NCBI GenBank assembly: GCA_028876695.1 | Contig: JAGWRH010000117.1 | Location: forward strand, 1-19,499 | DNA from: Acidobacteriota bacterium | GTDB lineage: Bacteria > Acidobacteriota > Terriglobia > Acidiferrales > UBA7541 | Direction: 5' to 3' | DNA: 19,499 nucleotides | In this document: positions 12,040-19,499 of the stretch, piece after piece | How positions within the stretch are numbered: the first letter of the stretch is position 1 | How the letters are laid out: every line of letters starts with the position of its first letter | The notes under the pieces: generated by a model | Databases searched by the model: none | What the model was told of the DNA's origin: nothing | The model's input: the letters and a program-made list of their open reading frames with translations, nothing else | Position numbers and translations under genes: made by a program

Positions 12040-14463
12040 TCAGTGCACCGGGCTCGTGAACGGCCGATCCTCGCCGCGCGATCCGCCGCTCTTCATTGCG
12101 CGTGCCGCCTCCTCGAATTTGCCGAGCGCAATTTCGAGCACTTGATCGACGCTCCGCACGAAGTGGATCTGCACGTCCTCCAGTACTTCGGCCGGCAGAT
12201 CTTCCTTCACGTTCGGCTCGTTCTCCGAAGGCAGAATCACCTCGCGGATGCCGGCCCGTTTTGCCCCGAGCACCTTTTCCTTCACGCCGCCAATCGGCAG
12301 CACCACGCCGGTGAGCGAGATTTCTCCCGTCATTGCCACGCGAGGCCGCACTGGCCGGCCGGTGAGCAAGCTCACCAGCGCTGTGACCATCGCAATTCCC
12401 GCCGATGGCCCGTCCTTCGGGATCGCGCCGGAGGGCACGTGGATGTGCAAGTCGTACTTGCGGAAGAAATCTGCATCGATGCCGTAGCGGTCGGAGTTCG
12501 CGCGCACCCACGTCAATGCCGCGCGCATCGACTCCTGCATCACCTCGCCCAGGTGCCCGGTCATGGTGAACTGCTTGCCGCCGCGCATCTTGCTGGCCTC
12601 GATGAACACGATATCGCCGCCCACGGGAGTCCACACCAGCCCGACGGAAACGCCGGGCTTTTTCACGCGCTCCTCGACCTCCTGTTCGAGCCGGAACTTC
12701 GGGACGCCGAGCACTTCGCGGATCACGTCCGGTGTAACCGTCAGCTTGTCGGTTTTGCCTTCGGCCATTCGGCGCGCTTGCTTGCGAACCAGTGTTGCGA
12801 TTTCGCGTTCCAGGTTGCGCACGCCTGCCTCTCGCGTGTAGTGGTGAATCAGGTCGTGCAAAGCCTCGTCGGTGAATTCGATTTGTTCGCCGAGCTTCAG
12901 CCCGTGTTCTTTGGCCTGCCGCGGAATCAAGAACCGGTTCGCAATGTGGGCCTTTTCGACTTCCGTGTAACCCGGCAGCTCGATAATTTCCATCCGGTCG
13001 CGCAGCGGCTCCGGGATCGGATCGAGCCAGTTCGCCGTCATCACAAAGAGCACCTTGGAGAGGTCGAACGGCACATCCAGATAATGATCGCGGAACGTGG
13101 AGTTCTGCTGCGGGTCGAGCACTTCCATCAACGCCGCGGAAGGGTCGCCGCGGAAGTCGCGCCCGAGCTTGTCCACTTCGTCCAGCATGAGCACCGGATC
13201 GATTGTTTCGGCGCGGCGAATTCCCTGGATAATCTGCCCCGGCAAGGCGCCGATGTAGGTGCGTCGATGGCCGCGAATCTCCGCCTCGTCATGCATTCCG
13301 CCCAGTGAAATGCGGACGAATTTGCGCCCTGTGGCGCGGGCGATGGACTGCCCGAGCGAAGTCTTGCCGACGCCCGGCGGCCCGACGAAGCACAGAATCG
13401 GACCTTTCATACCGGGCTGGATTTTCTTCACTGCCAGATAGTCCAGCAGCCGTTGCTTCACTTTTTCCAGGTCGTAGTGATCTTCGTCGAGAATCGTCTG
13501 CGCCTTCGCGATGTCGATCTCCTGCTCGCTGGTCGCCGAAGTCTTGCTCCATGGCAGTGCCGTCATCCATTCGAGGTATGTGCGCGACACCATGTACTCG
13601 GCCGAAGCCGGCGTCATTTTCGAAAGCCGCTTCAGCTCGCGTTCGCACTCCTTTTTGGCCTCCGCGGACATCCCCGATTCTTCCACCTTCTTCCGGAGTT
13701 CTTCGACCTCCGACTGGCCGTCCTCGGACTCGCCGAGCTCCTTCTGGATGGCTTTCATCTGCTCGCGAAGCAAAAACTCGCGCTGGCTTTGGCTGACCTG
13801 CTCCTGCACCTGTTCGTGAATCTTGTTCCGAAGCTGCAGCACTTCCTTTTCCTTGGTCAGCTCACTGATTAACGTCTCCAGCCGCTTGCGGACATTGAAC
13901 GTCTCCAGCAATTCCTGCCGCACCATGGTGTTGAGCGACGGCAGCGTGGCCGCCACAAAGTCCGCCAGACGCGAAGCCGAATCGATGTTCATCGCCTCCG
14001 TCTGCAAGTCGTCGGAAAGCTGTGGCGAGCGCGCCACAACTTCGCGGAACAGCTCTTGGACGTTGCGCTCGAGCGCCGTCAGCTCGGCGTCGCGCTGGTC
14101 TTCGAGATCCGGCTCCGACTGCACACGCGCGCGCAGAAACGGCTTGAGGCCTACCACTTCAAGCACGCGTATTCGCTGCAGCCCCTCCAGAAACGCGACC
14201 ACGTTTCCGTTGGGCATTCGCACCATCTTGTGCACCTTCGCCAGCGTACCCACGCTGTGAAGGTCCGATCCGGTAGGCACTTCCACGCGTGGGTCAAGCT
14301 GGGCCACAACGCCCAGCAATTTTTCCTGTCCTTCCAAAGAATCGAGCAGCGCAAGTGAGCTTTCTCGCCCCACTGGCAACGGCATCACCGCTCCCGGGAA
14401 CAGTACCGTATCCCGCACGGGAAGGATGGGAAGCTCGTCTGGCACATTCCTGAGTGTTGTCAC
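12040..14463 (-). CDS. lon: ATP-dependent Lon protease
   Basis: Lon is the cytoplasmic ATP-driven serine protease that degrades misfolded and regulatory proteins. I place the start at the GTG at 14463: it has GAGGGGGG 5 nt upstream and the family-type N-terminus RNVPDELPILPVRDTVLFPG follows. A TTG at 14514 would add 17 atypical residues. The product has 807 aa, the usual length. The order is the N-terminal substrate domain, a long coiled region (about 190-260, EQVQEQVSQSQREFLLREQM), the AAA+ domain with Walker A GPPGVGKTS near residue 360 and Walker B PVLMLDEVDKLG, and the C-terminal protease. The catalytic dyad is Ser in PKDGPSAGIAM (about 685) and Lys in GGVKEKVLGAKRAG (about 727), with the same 40-odd spacing as in E. 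coli Lon. The C-terminal tail is short and polar. It is a single-gene unit with its own terminator. Confidence 0.97.
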   Translation of the reverse strand: MTTLRNVPDELPILPVRDTVLFPGAVMPLPVGRESSLALLDSLEGQEKLLGVVAQLDPRVEVPTGSDLHSVGTLAKVHKMVRMPNGNVVAFLEGLQRIRVLEVVGLKPFLRARVQSEPDLEDQRDAELTALERNVQELFREVVARSPQLSDDLQTEAMNIDSASRLADFVAATLPSLNTMVRQELLETFNVRKRLETLISELTKEKEVLQLRNKIHEQVQEQVSQSQREFLLREQMKAIQKELGESEDGQSEVEELRKKVEESGMSAEAKKECERELKRLSKMTPASAEYMVSRTYLEWMTALPWSKTSATSEQEIDIAKAQTILDEDHYDLEKVKQRLLDYLAVKKIQPGMKGPILCFVGPPGVGKTSLGQSIARATGRKFVRISLGGMHDEAEIRGHRRTYIGALPGQIIQGIRRAETIDPVLMLDEVDKLGRDFRGDPSAALMEVLDPQQNSTFRDHYLDVPFDLSKVLFVMTANWLDPIPEPLRDRMEIIELPGYTEVEKAHIANRFLIPRQAKEHGLKLGEQIEFTDEALHDLIHHYTREAGVRNLEREIATLVRKQARRMAEGKTDKLTVTPDVIREVLGVPKFRLEQEVEERVKKPGVSVGLVWTPVGGDIVFIEASKMRGGKQFTMTGHLGEVMQESMRAALTWVRANSDRYGIDADFFRKYDLHIHVPSGAIPKDGPSAGIAMVTALVSLLTGRPVRPRVAMTGEISLTGVVLPIGGVKEKVLGAKRAGIREVILPSENEPNVKEDLPAEVLEDVQIHFVRSVDQVLEIALGKFEEAARAMKSGGSRGEDRPFTSPVH

Positions 14464-14468
14464 AATGA

Positions 14469-14476
14469 CCCCCCTC
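14469..14476 (-). promoter_or_regulatory. Ribosome binding site deciding the lon GTG start
   Basis: GAGGGGGG on the minus strand stands 5 nt before the GTG at 14463. The alternative TTG at 14514 has no comparable site. Confidence 0.65.
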
Positions 14477-14601
14477 GACCGGCTGTGTCCAAAACCCAAG
14501 GTAAGTCGGCTCAAACAGCCCTTCCGGCTACCTTTTAGCCTTAGATGCCGAATAAAGTGAAATGGCTTCCTCTATTCGCTGAATATTGTAAAGGAACCTT
14601 A

Positions 14602-14623
14602 GCATAATGCACTCATGTTATGC
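14602..14623 (-). promoter_or_regulatory. Inverted repeat upstream of lon, candidate operator
   Basis: GCATAA and TTATGC form perfect 6-bp arms around a 10-nt spacer, 139 bp before the lon start, in the 226-bp gap between cca and lon. On the minus strand a -10-like TACAAT follows at 14590-14585, and the repeat would cover the position of its -35, which is a poor match (AGTGCA). A regulator binding here could replace -35 contact or block polymerase. The rest of the gap holds a 14-nt palindrome (14670-14683, AAAGGA and TCCTTT arms) and no RNA gene that I can see. Confidence 0.4.
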
Positions 14624-14689
14624 AAGCTCTAACCGCATTCCGTCCACAACCTCCAATCCATCGGACTAGAAAGGAGTTCCTTTTCATCA

Positions 14690-16042
14690 TCATTGTTCTC
14701 GCGTGAGGTCCTTTACCAAGTCCAATGCCTGTTCGCGGGTTTCTAAGCCACCGTTCAGCTGGGCCTCCTCGACGGCGTCCAGAAGCGTTTTGAAACTCGG
14801 ACTCGGGCGTAAGCCCAGCGCAATCAAGTCGTTCCCGGAAATTAACCTGGGCGGTCGTACCTGCTCGGGTGGGGTTACTCGCAAATATTGCCGCACGAAC
14901 TCATAATTCTCGAGATGCCCATGGCTCGATGAGCAATCCAGCCGGTGCAGCTCCAAGTGCTCATCGAAGCTCCCAAGGCGAACGAATCGCTTTAGCGTGG
15001 CGGGCTTCATCTGCAGCACGTCCTTGAATCGCATGTGGTTGGATACCAGAGCCGCCACCTGCGACGCTTCGTGATTTGAAAATCGGAAGCGCCGGCATAT
15101 CTGTTCCGCCATTTTGGCGCCAATCTCGGCGTGCTCGTCAAAACGGATCCGTCCTTCGGGTCCGGATGGTGGCGTGAACGTGGGCGGCTTGCCCACGTCG
15201 TGAAGCAGCACCCCCCATGCCAACGTAGGCGAGGCTCCGGCAGATAGTTGCCCGATCATCCGCAAGGTGTGAATCCATACGTCCCCTTCCGGATGGAACT
15301 GCGGCGGCTGCTGGACCCCTTTCATCGCCGCTACTTCGGGCAAAAGTTGCGGCAGGAGCCCGGTTTCATCCAGCAGCTCAAACGCCCGGCTCGCAGCGCC
15401 TTCGGTCAGCAATTTCGTAAGTTCGTCGCGCAAACGCTCGGGAGACACCTGATGGATGTCGCCGGCCAATTTCGAGACGGCCGCGAACGTTTGCGCCTCG
15501 ATGCGATAGCCGAAGCGCGCCGCGAACCGCACCGCCCGAATCATGCGCAGCTTGTCTTCGTGGAAGCGGTCTTCTGCCCGGCCGATTGCGCGGATAATTC
15601 CCGCCTCCAGGTCTTCGCGGCCGCTGACGAAATCGAGCACCAGGTCCGTTGCCGGGTCGAGCAGCAGGGCGTTGATCGTGAAGTCCCGCCGCTTCACGTC
15701 CTCCTCGGCCGACGAGGTGTAAACAACGTGATCGGGATGGCGGCCGTCGGAATACCCAACGTCCGATCGAAAGGTCGCCACTTCCACCTGCGGCGAATCG
15801 CCTTCGCGATCATCGTCCCGCACGATAATCACTCCAAACCGCGCGCCTACGGCCAAACTATGCGGAAACAGTTGCTGCACGCGATCCGGCTGCGCATCCG
15901 TCGCCACGTCGAAATCTGCCGGTTGGCGCCCGAGCAGAATGTCCCGCACGCATCCGCCCACGAGATACGCCTGATGCCCGCCGTCTCGGAGACTCCGGCA
16001 GATTTTCTCGGCGAGTTGGCGCGCCTCATTCACTCTGGCCAC
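14690..16042 (-). CDS. cca: CCA tRNA nucleotidyltransferase / poly(A) polymerase family, with HD domain
   Basis: This 450-aa protein belongs to the class II nucleotidyltransferases, which add CCA to tRNA 3' ends or poly(A) to RNA. The head domain has YLVGGCVRDILLGRQ followed by PADFDVAT, with the metal-binding pair Asp43 and Asp45. VKRRDFTINALLLDP (116-130) is the second head motif, and RMIRAVRFAARFGYRIE (166-182) lies in the neck that selects the incoming base. An HD phosphohydrolase-type domain follows, with LLHDVGK (His281-Asp282). HD-containing versions in other bacteria can trim 2'-3' cyclic phosphates; this is unproven here. The start is a GTG at 16042, 13 bp inside dinB. An in-frame GTG at 16033 would give a 4-bp GTGA overlap and is equally possible. 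The C-terminus is shorter than in E. coli PcnB, which favours a CCA-adding role, but poly(A) polymerase cannot be ruled out by eye. Confidence 0.9.
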   Translation of the reverse strand: MARVNEARQLAEKICRSLRDGGHQAYLVGGCVRDILLGRQPADFDVATDAQPDRVQQLFPHSLAVGARFGVIIVRDDDREGDSPQVEVATFRSDVGYSDGRHPDHVVYTSSAEEDVKRRDFTINALLLDPATDLVLDFVSGREDLEAGIIRAIGRAEDRFHEDKLRMIRAVRFAARFGYRIEAQTFAAVSKLAGDIHQVSPERLRDELTKLLTEGAASRAFELLDETGLLPQLLPEVAAMKGVQQPPQFHPEGDVWIHTLRMIGQLSAGASPTLAWGVLLHDVGKPPTFTPPSGPEGRIRFDEHAEIGAKMAEQICRRFRFSNHEASQVAALVSNHMRFKDVLQMKPATLKRFVRLGSFDEHLELHRLDCSSSHGHLENYEFVRQYLRVTPPEQVRPPRLISGNDLIALGLRPSPSFKTLLDAVEEAQLNGGLETREQALDLVKDLTREQ

Positions 16043-17280
16043 CCGCTTTCGCGCCGTCCGCGATTTCCGAGCGAACCGCCCAGTTGCACTTTATCGAATC
16101 CGAATTTATCGCGCAGCTTATCGGCGGCCTGAGCCAGGCGTTGCAGTTTTTCGCGGCGCTCCGGCTCCAGCAGATCCATCTGCTGTGCTCCATGCGAAAA
16201 TGACGACAGCGCCACGCCAACCAGTCTCAACTTGGCCGTCCCGTTCCAGGCGCCGGTGAAAAGTTCGCGGACCGTTTTCAAGAACATTGAATCAAGGCTC
16301 GAGGGCTCCGCAATCGAATGGCTGCGCGTAAACGTCGTAAAATCCGCATAACGCAGCGTCAGCGTCACGGTCCGTGCGTATAGCCCCGCATCACGCAGCC
16401 GCTTCGACGCCTTTTGACACAGAAAGCTCAGCGTCGATTCCAGCTCGCCGCGGTCATCCGTATCCTCGCCAAACGTTCGGTTGTGCGAAATGGACTTTGG
16501 CTCCGCATCGATGAAGAACTCGTACGAATCGATACCGCGAGCCTTGTGGCAGAGCGCCGTGCCCCAGCGGCCAAATTCGCGCTCGAGCCGCTCAAGCGGG
16601 ACGGCCTGCAATTGCGCCACGGTTTCAATCCCGAGCGCTTTCAGCGCAGCTTCGGTCACCCGCCCGATACCCGGGATTCGTCGCACGGAGAGCGGCGCGA
16701 GAAACGCACCTTCGCTTCCCCCGGGCACCCAAACGAGCCCGCGCGGCTTGGCCTGATCGCTCGCCACCTTCGCGACCAGGCGCGCCGATCCGAGTCCGCC
16801 CGAGCACGGCAGGCCGGTGGTGGACGTGATATCTCGTAATACCTTGTGCGCCGCGCAAAGCGGCGGCCCGTGCATGCGTTCCGTACCCGTTAGGTCGAGA
16901 TACGCTTCGTCGATCGAAGCCATCTCGACGATTGGCGAGTACTTCCCCAGAACCGTCGCCACGCGATCGCTCCATTCGGCGTACAGATCGTGATGCCCGT
17001 CGAGAAAAACCCCATCGGGACAGAGCTTCGCCGCCGTTCGCAGCGGCATCGCCGAATGGACGCCGAACCTGCGCGCCTCGTAGCTCGCCGAAGTGACCAC
17101 ACCGCGCTGATCCCGTTGCCCGCCCACAATCACCGGCAAGCCCTTCAGTTCCGGCCGCGTAAGCAGCTCGACGGACACGAAGAACGCGTCCATATCGACG
17201 TGCAAAACGGAAGTCGCGCTATCAGGCGAGGCGGCAGGGAGAGATTCGTGCTTAGCGCGGAATTGAGCCAGCTTCGGCAT
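16030..17280 (-). CDS. dinB: DNA polymerase IV (Y-family translesion polymerase)
   Basis: DinB copies past DNA damage with low fidelity. The 416-aa protein has an N-terminal extension of about 20 residues, then HVDMDAFFVSVE with catalytic Asp29 and steric-gate Phe34. SIDEAYLD (Asp124, Glu125) supplies the second metal-binding pair. The fingers/thumb follow with GLGSARLVAKVASDQAKPRG and RRIPGIGRVTEAALKALGIE (helix-hairpin-helix). The little finger includes ISHNRTFGEDTDDRGELE. The QMDLL at 367-371 looks like a beta-clamp binding motif. The usual Lys of the xNK/xVK-xLAK segment is Arg here (SARLVAK), a mild change. GGAG lies 10 nt before the ATG. It sits 39 bp after prmC and overlaps cca, so it is embedded in a translation/tRNA operon and would be expressed with it. 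No LexA-type box is visible in its short upstream gap. Confidence 0.96.
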   Translation of the reverse strand: MPKLAQFRAKHESLPAASPDSATSVLHVDMDAFFVSVELLTRPELKGLPVIVGGQRDQRGVVTSASYEARRFGVHSAMPLRTAAKLCPDGVFLDGHHDLYAEWSDRVATVLGKYSPIVEMASIDEAYLDLTGTERMHGPPLCAAHKVLRDITSTTGLPCSGGLGSARLVAKVASDQAKPRGLVWVPGGSEGAFLAPLSVRRIPGIGRVTEAALKALGIETVAQLQAVPLERLEREFGRWGTALCHKARGIDSYEFFIDAEPKSISHNRTFGEDTDDRGELESTLSFLCQKASKRLRDAGLYARTVTLTLRYADFTTFTRSHSIAEPSSLDSMFLKTVRELFTGAWNGTAKLRLVGVALSSFSHGAQQMDLLEPERREKLQRLAQAADKLRDKFGFDKVQLGGSLGNRGRRESGWPE

Positions 17281-17319
17281 CGGAGTGGCGCTCCGCTCGG
17301 GCGCCGGTTTCCCCGAAAT

Positions 17320-18300
17320 CTACTTCGGGTCGCGTGCGCGCTCTGCGGCGATTACGCGCGGTATGCCCGCCAGGTCGTTCGTCACGCTGACGTTCACCCA
17401 AACGCGCTGGCGCGACAATATCGCGCGAACGCCGTCCGCGCAATTGTAGCCCAATTCGAGCACCACGATTCCGCCAGGCGCGAGGAGTTCCGCGGCTTGT
17501 TCGATCAGCCGCTCGTACAGTTCGATTCCCGTTGGTCCCGCGAACAAAGCGGCGGCCGGTTCGTGCTCGCGGACTTCGCGCGGAAGGTCTTGCGCCTCAT
17601 TCCTCGCTACGTAAGGAGGGTTGCTGACAATGAGATCGAAAAGCTGTTCGCCGCGGCGCGATTCGCGCGGCCGTTCGAGCATCTCGCCCAGCAGATCGGT
17701 GCGAATAAACTCGATTCGCTCATTCACCCCGTGCCGCGCCGCGTTGCGCCTCGCCACCTCGAGCGCGTCTTCTGAAATATCCGTAGCGACGATCTGCGCG
17801 TGCGGGAGTTCGTGCGCCAGCGCCGCCGCGATACATCCGGAGCCCGTACCCACATCGGCGATCCGCGACCGAGGCGTTGGCGCTCCCGTGCGCATGTTGA
17901 TTCTGATTCCTCGCTCCTCGCCGAGCCGCTCGAGCGCAACCTCGATCACGTGCTCGGTCTCAGGCCGCGGTATCAATACCGCCGGGGTGACCTCGAACTC
18001 GAGTCCCCAAAATTCCTGCTTGCCCGTCAGGTACTGAGTCGGCTCACCCGCCGCGCGCCGCTCCAGCAAACGGAAGTACGTTTCGGCTTCGGCGGCGGTC
18101 AGCACCACCTCTGGATGCGCGTAGATCCACGCCCGATCATGCCCCAAGGAATGCATCAGCAGAAGTTCCGCCGCTAGCGTTGGCGACGGCACACTCGCTT
18201 CTCTCAGACGTGCCATGCCCTCGCGAAGCGCCGCACGAACTTCCGCCGTCGCTGATTTCCCCGTGCTCGAATTGGCTGCCGATGTTGCCACTGCAATCAC
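17320..18300 (-). CDS. prmC: Release factor glutamine methyltransferase PrmC
   Basis: PrmC methylates the Gln of the GGQ motif in peptide-chain release factors, using S-adenosylmethionine. The 326-aa protein has the N-terminal helical substrate domain with the conserved GEPTQYLTGKQEFWGLEFEV and VLIPRPETEHVIE segments. The SAM-binding loop is ADVGTGSGCIAAALA (148-162), and the catalytic NPPY is at 217-220. A somewhat longer insert (about 131-145, GIRINMRTGAPTPR) precedes the SAM loop. The start is a GTG at 18300 with no good Shine-Dalgarno; the GTG at codon 4 could also serve. It begins 20 bp after prfA, its main substrate, the classic arrangement. The PrmC name is secure from motifs plus neighbour; the extra N-terminal residues (Ser/Thr/Ala-rich) are unconserved in character. 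Confidence 0.96.
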   Translation of the reverse strand: MIAVATSAANSSTGKSATAEVRAALREGMARLREASVPSPTLAAELLLMHSLGHDRAWIYAHPEVVLTAAEAETYFRLLERRAAGEPTQYLTGKQEFWGLEFEVTPAVLIPRPETEHVIEVALERLGEERGIRINMRTGAPTPRSRIADVGTGSGCIAAALAHELPHAQIVATDISEDALEVARRNAARHGVNERIEFIRTDLLGEMLERPRESRRGEQLFDLIVSNPPYVARNEAQDLPREVREHEPAAALFAGPTGIELYERLIEQAAELLAPGGIVVLELGYNCADGVRAILSRQRVWVNVSVTNDLAGIPRVIAAERARDPK

Positions 18301-18320
18301 GCGAAGTTTCGAACCGGCGG

Positions 18321-19412
18321 TTACGCCGCCGTCAGCTCCTGCTTGAGCCGCTCGGATTCATAATGCGTCACGAGCGCATCTACCAGCGGTCCGAGCTTCC
18401 CCTCCATCACCTGATCGAGCTGATGCAGTGTGAAATTGATGCGGTGATCCGTCACGCGATTCTGCGGAAAATTGTACGTGCGAATTTTTTCGGAGCGGTC
18501 GCCCGTCTTGATCTGCCCGCGCCGTTCGGCTGCCTGTGCTTCGTGCTGTTTCTCGCGTTCCATTTCGTACAGCCGCGCCCGCAGCACGCGCATCGCTTTG
18601 GCCCGATTCTTGATCTGCGATTTTTCGTCCTGTTGCGACACCACCAGCCCGGTCGGTATATGCGTGATGCGCACCGCCGAATACGTCGTGTTGACGGATT
18701 GCCCGCCCGGCCCGGACGAGCAAAACGTATCCACGCGCAAATCTTTCGGATCGATTTTGATGTCGATCTCTTCCGCTTCGGGCAGCACCGCCACCGTCGC
18801 CGCGGACGTATGAATCCGCCCCTGCTGTTCGGTGGCCGGCACGCGCTGCACACGATGCACGCCGCTTTCGTATTTTAGCCGCGAATAGACGTTTCGCCCT
18901 TGAATCGACGCCACAATTTCTTTCACCCCGCCGATCGGCGAAGGCGAGCTCTCCAGCACTTCCGCGCGCCAGCCCTGCGATTCGGCGTACCGCGAATACA
19001 TCCGGAAAAGCTCCGCCGCGAATAGCGACGCCTCGTCTCCGCCCGTGCCGGCGCGAATTTCCAGAATGACGTTCTTTTCGTCGTTGGGATCCTTCGGCAC
19101 CAGCAGCAGCTTCACGTCGCGCTCCACCACCTCCCGCCGCGATTCGAGCGAACGCAACTCCTCGTGCGCCAGCTGCTTCATCTCCGCGTCATCGCCTTCC
19201 GTCAGCAAGTGCTTCGCGTCTTCGATTCCTTTCTCGATCTCTTTCCACTCGCGGTACTTGTTGACGATCTCCGCGAGTTCGGAATGCGTCTTGGCAAGCT
19301 TCTGGTACCGCGATGCGTCTCCGAGAATCTCCGGCGAGGATATCTCGCGCGTAATCTCGTCGTAACGCGATTCAATTTCATCCAGCTTGGCGAATAAAGT
19401 CACATTCGGCAT
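18321..19412 (-). CDS. prfA: Peptide chain release factor 1
   Basis: RF1 ends translation at UAA and UAG. The 363-aa protein has the standard length. The stop-codon-reading tripeptide is Pro192-Ala193-Thr194 in [17 protein letters not shown], which identifies RF1 rather than RF2 (SPF). The peptidyl-hydrolysis loop is [17 protein letters not shown] with GGQ at 236-238; the Gln is the PrmC target encoded next door. The N-terminal helical domain (1-100) and the C-terminal [20 protein letters not shown] are typical. GAGG is 7 nt before the ATG, and an in-frame stop 12 nt upstream of the ATG (19424-19426) fixes the start region. It is the first gene of its cluster within the window. The 87 bp to its right show no clear gene end. 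Confidence 0.98.
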   Translation of the reverse strand: MPNVTLFAKLDEIESRYDEITREISSPEILGDASRYQKLAKTHSELAEIVNKYREWKEIEKGIEDAKHLLTEGDDAEMKQLAHEELRSLESRREVVERDVKLLLVPKDPNDEKNVILEIRAGTGGDEASLFAAELFRMYSRYAESQGWRAEVLESSPSPIGGVKEIVASIQGRNVYSRLKYESGVHRVQRVPATEQQGRIHTSAATVAVLPEAEEIDIKIDPKDLRVDTFCSSGPGGQSVNTTYSAVRITHIPTGLVVSQQDEKSQIKNRAKAMRVLRARLYEMEREKQHEAQAAERRGQIKTGDRSEKIRTYNFPQNRVTDHRINFTLHQLDQVMEGKLGPLVDALVTHYESERLKQELTAA

Positions 19413-19481
19413 GGCGAAGCCTCAATGGGTCGCTGCGAAGAAACATAGTTGGTCGAAATGCGTGAATCGGCGTGTGAGCAG

Positions 19482-19496
19482 CGTCCGAATCGGACG
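19482..19496. other. 15-nt palindrome upstream of prfA
   Basis: CGTCCGA and TCGGACG flank a single central base, giving a perfect 7-bp inverted repeat at the right edge, about 70 bp before the prfA start. A further GAATCGG copy lies at 19464-19470. It could be an operator or the stem of a transcript end of the unseen upstream gene. No T tract follows. With the window ending 3 bp later, nothing firmer can be said. Confidence 0.3.
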
Positions 19497-19499
19497 GGA

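Noticed and set aside
11014..13308. Very long open frame on the plus strand, 764 codons, opposite lon, the unknown gene and the glycosyltransferase start
   Set aside because: It crosses three minus-strand genes and a terminator, is rich in Arg/His/Ala as expected for the complement of GC-rich codons, and shows no motif. Lon on the other strand is certain.
14602..14623. CIRCE or HAIR heat-shock element before lon
   Set aside because: GAGTGC and GCTAA occur nearby, but split by ATTAT instead of forming GAGTGCTAA, and no matching left arm exists. No CTTGAGT-N7-ACTCAAG is present.
1..19499. tRNA, rRNA, CRISPR array, IS element, att site, riboswitch
   Set aside because: I looked through the gaps on both strands and saw no regularly spaced direct repeats, terminal inverted repeats with a transposase, tRNA cloverleaf or known aptamer core. 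The gaps are too short for most of these.

Overview
The window reads as a chromosomal stretch from a GC-rich, Gram-negative bacterium, most likely an Acidobacteriota (inferred from gene order and protein style, not from any database search). Gram-negative status follows from TonB/ExbB/ExbD, separate SecD and SecF, and a lipoprotein. All 19 protein genes I can support (18 complete, 1 cut by the left edge) lie on the minus strand, so transcription runs from the right end to the left. I see no rRNA, tRNA, IS element, CRISPR array, phage or plasmid signature. No stretch longer than about 300 bases lacks a gene; the largest gap is the 226 bp between cca and lon.

Right block (19412 down to 14690): prfA (release factor 1), prmC (its glutamine methyltransferase), dinB (DNA polymerase IV) and a CCA-adding/poly(A) polymerase-type nucleotidyltransferase are packed with gaps of 20 and 39 bp and one overlap. 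PrfA and PrmC are a modified protein and its modifier; dinB is the DNA-repair outlier.

Middle block (14463 down to 9092): lon has a GTG start and a strong Rho-independent terminator after it. An inverted repeat lies in its upstream region. After the terminator come a protein of unknown family, a GT2/GT21-type membrane glycosyltransferase and a Yip1-like membrane protein that ends 13 bp before tgt.

Left block (9078 down to 1157): tgt, yajC, secD and secF are the widespread queuosine/Sec-accessory cluster. It runs directly into tonB, exbB, two exbD paralogues and a TPR lipoprotein, and ends at a textbook terminator. This places the proton-driven Sec accessory proteins and a complete Ton-type energy-transduction set in one probable transcriptional unit.

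Left end (958 to 1): an exported rhodanese-like protein with a Cys-rich active loop, then the start of a zinc-ribbon membrane protein behind a good sigma70-like promoter.

Most of the window is conserved housekeeping machinery. I did not find a convincing new defence, mobile or biosynthetic system. The points most worth a second look are the Sec-Ton gene fusion of functions, the enlarged SecF periplasmic domain, the 12-proline run in TonB, the unknown gene beside lon, the lon upstream repeat, and dinB inside a translation operon.
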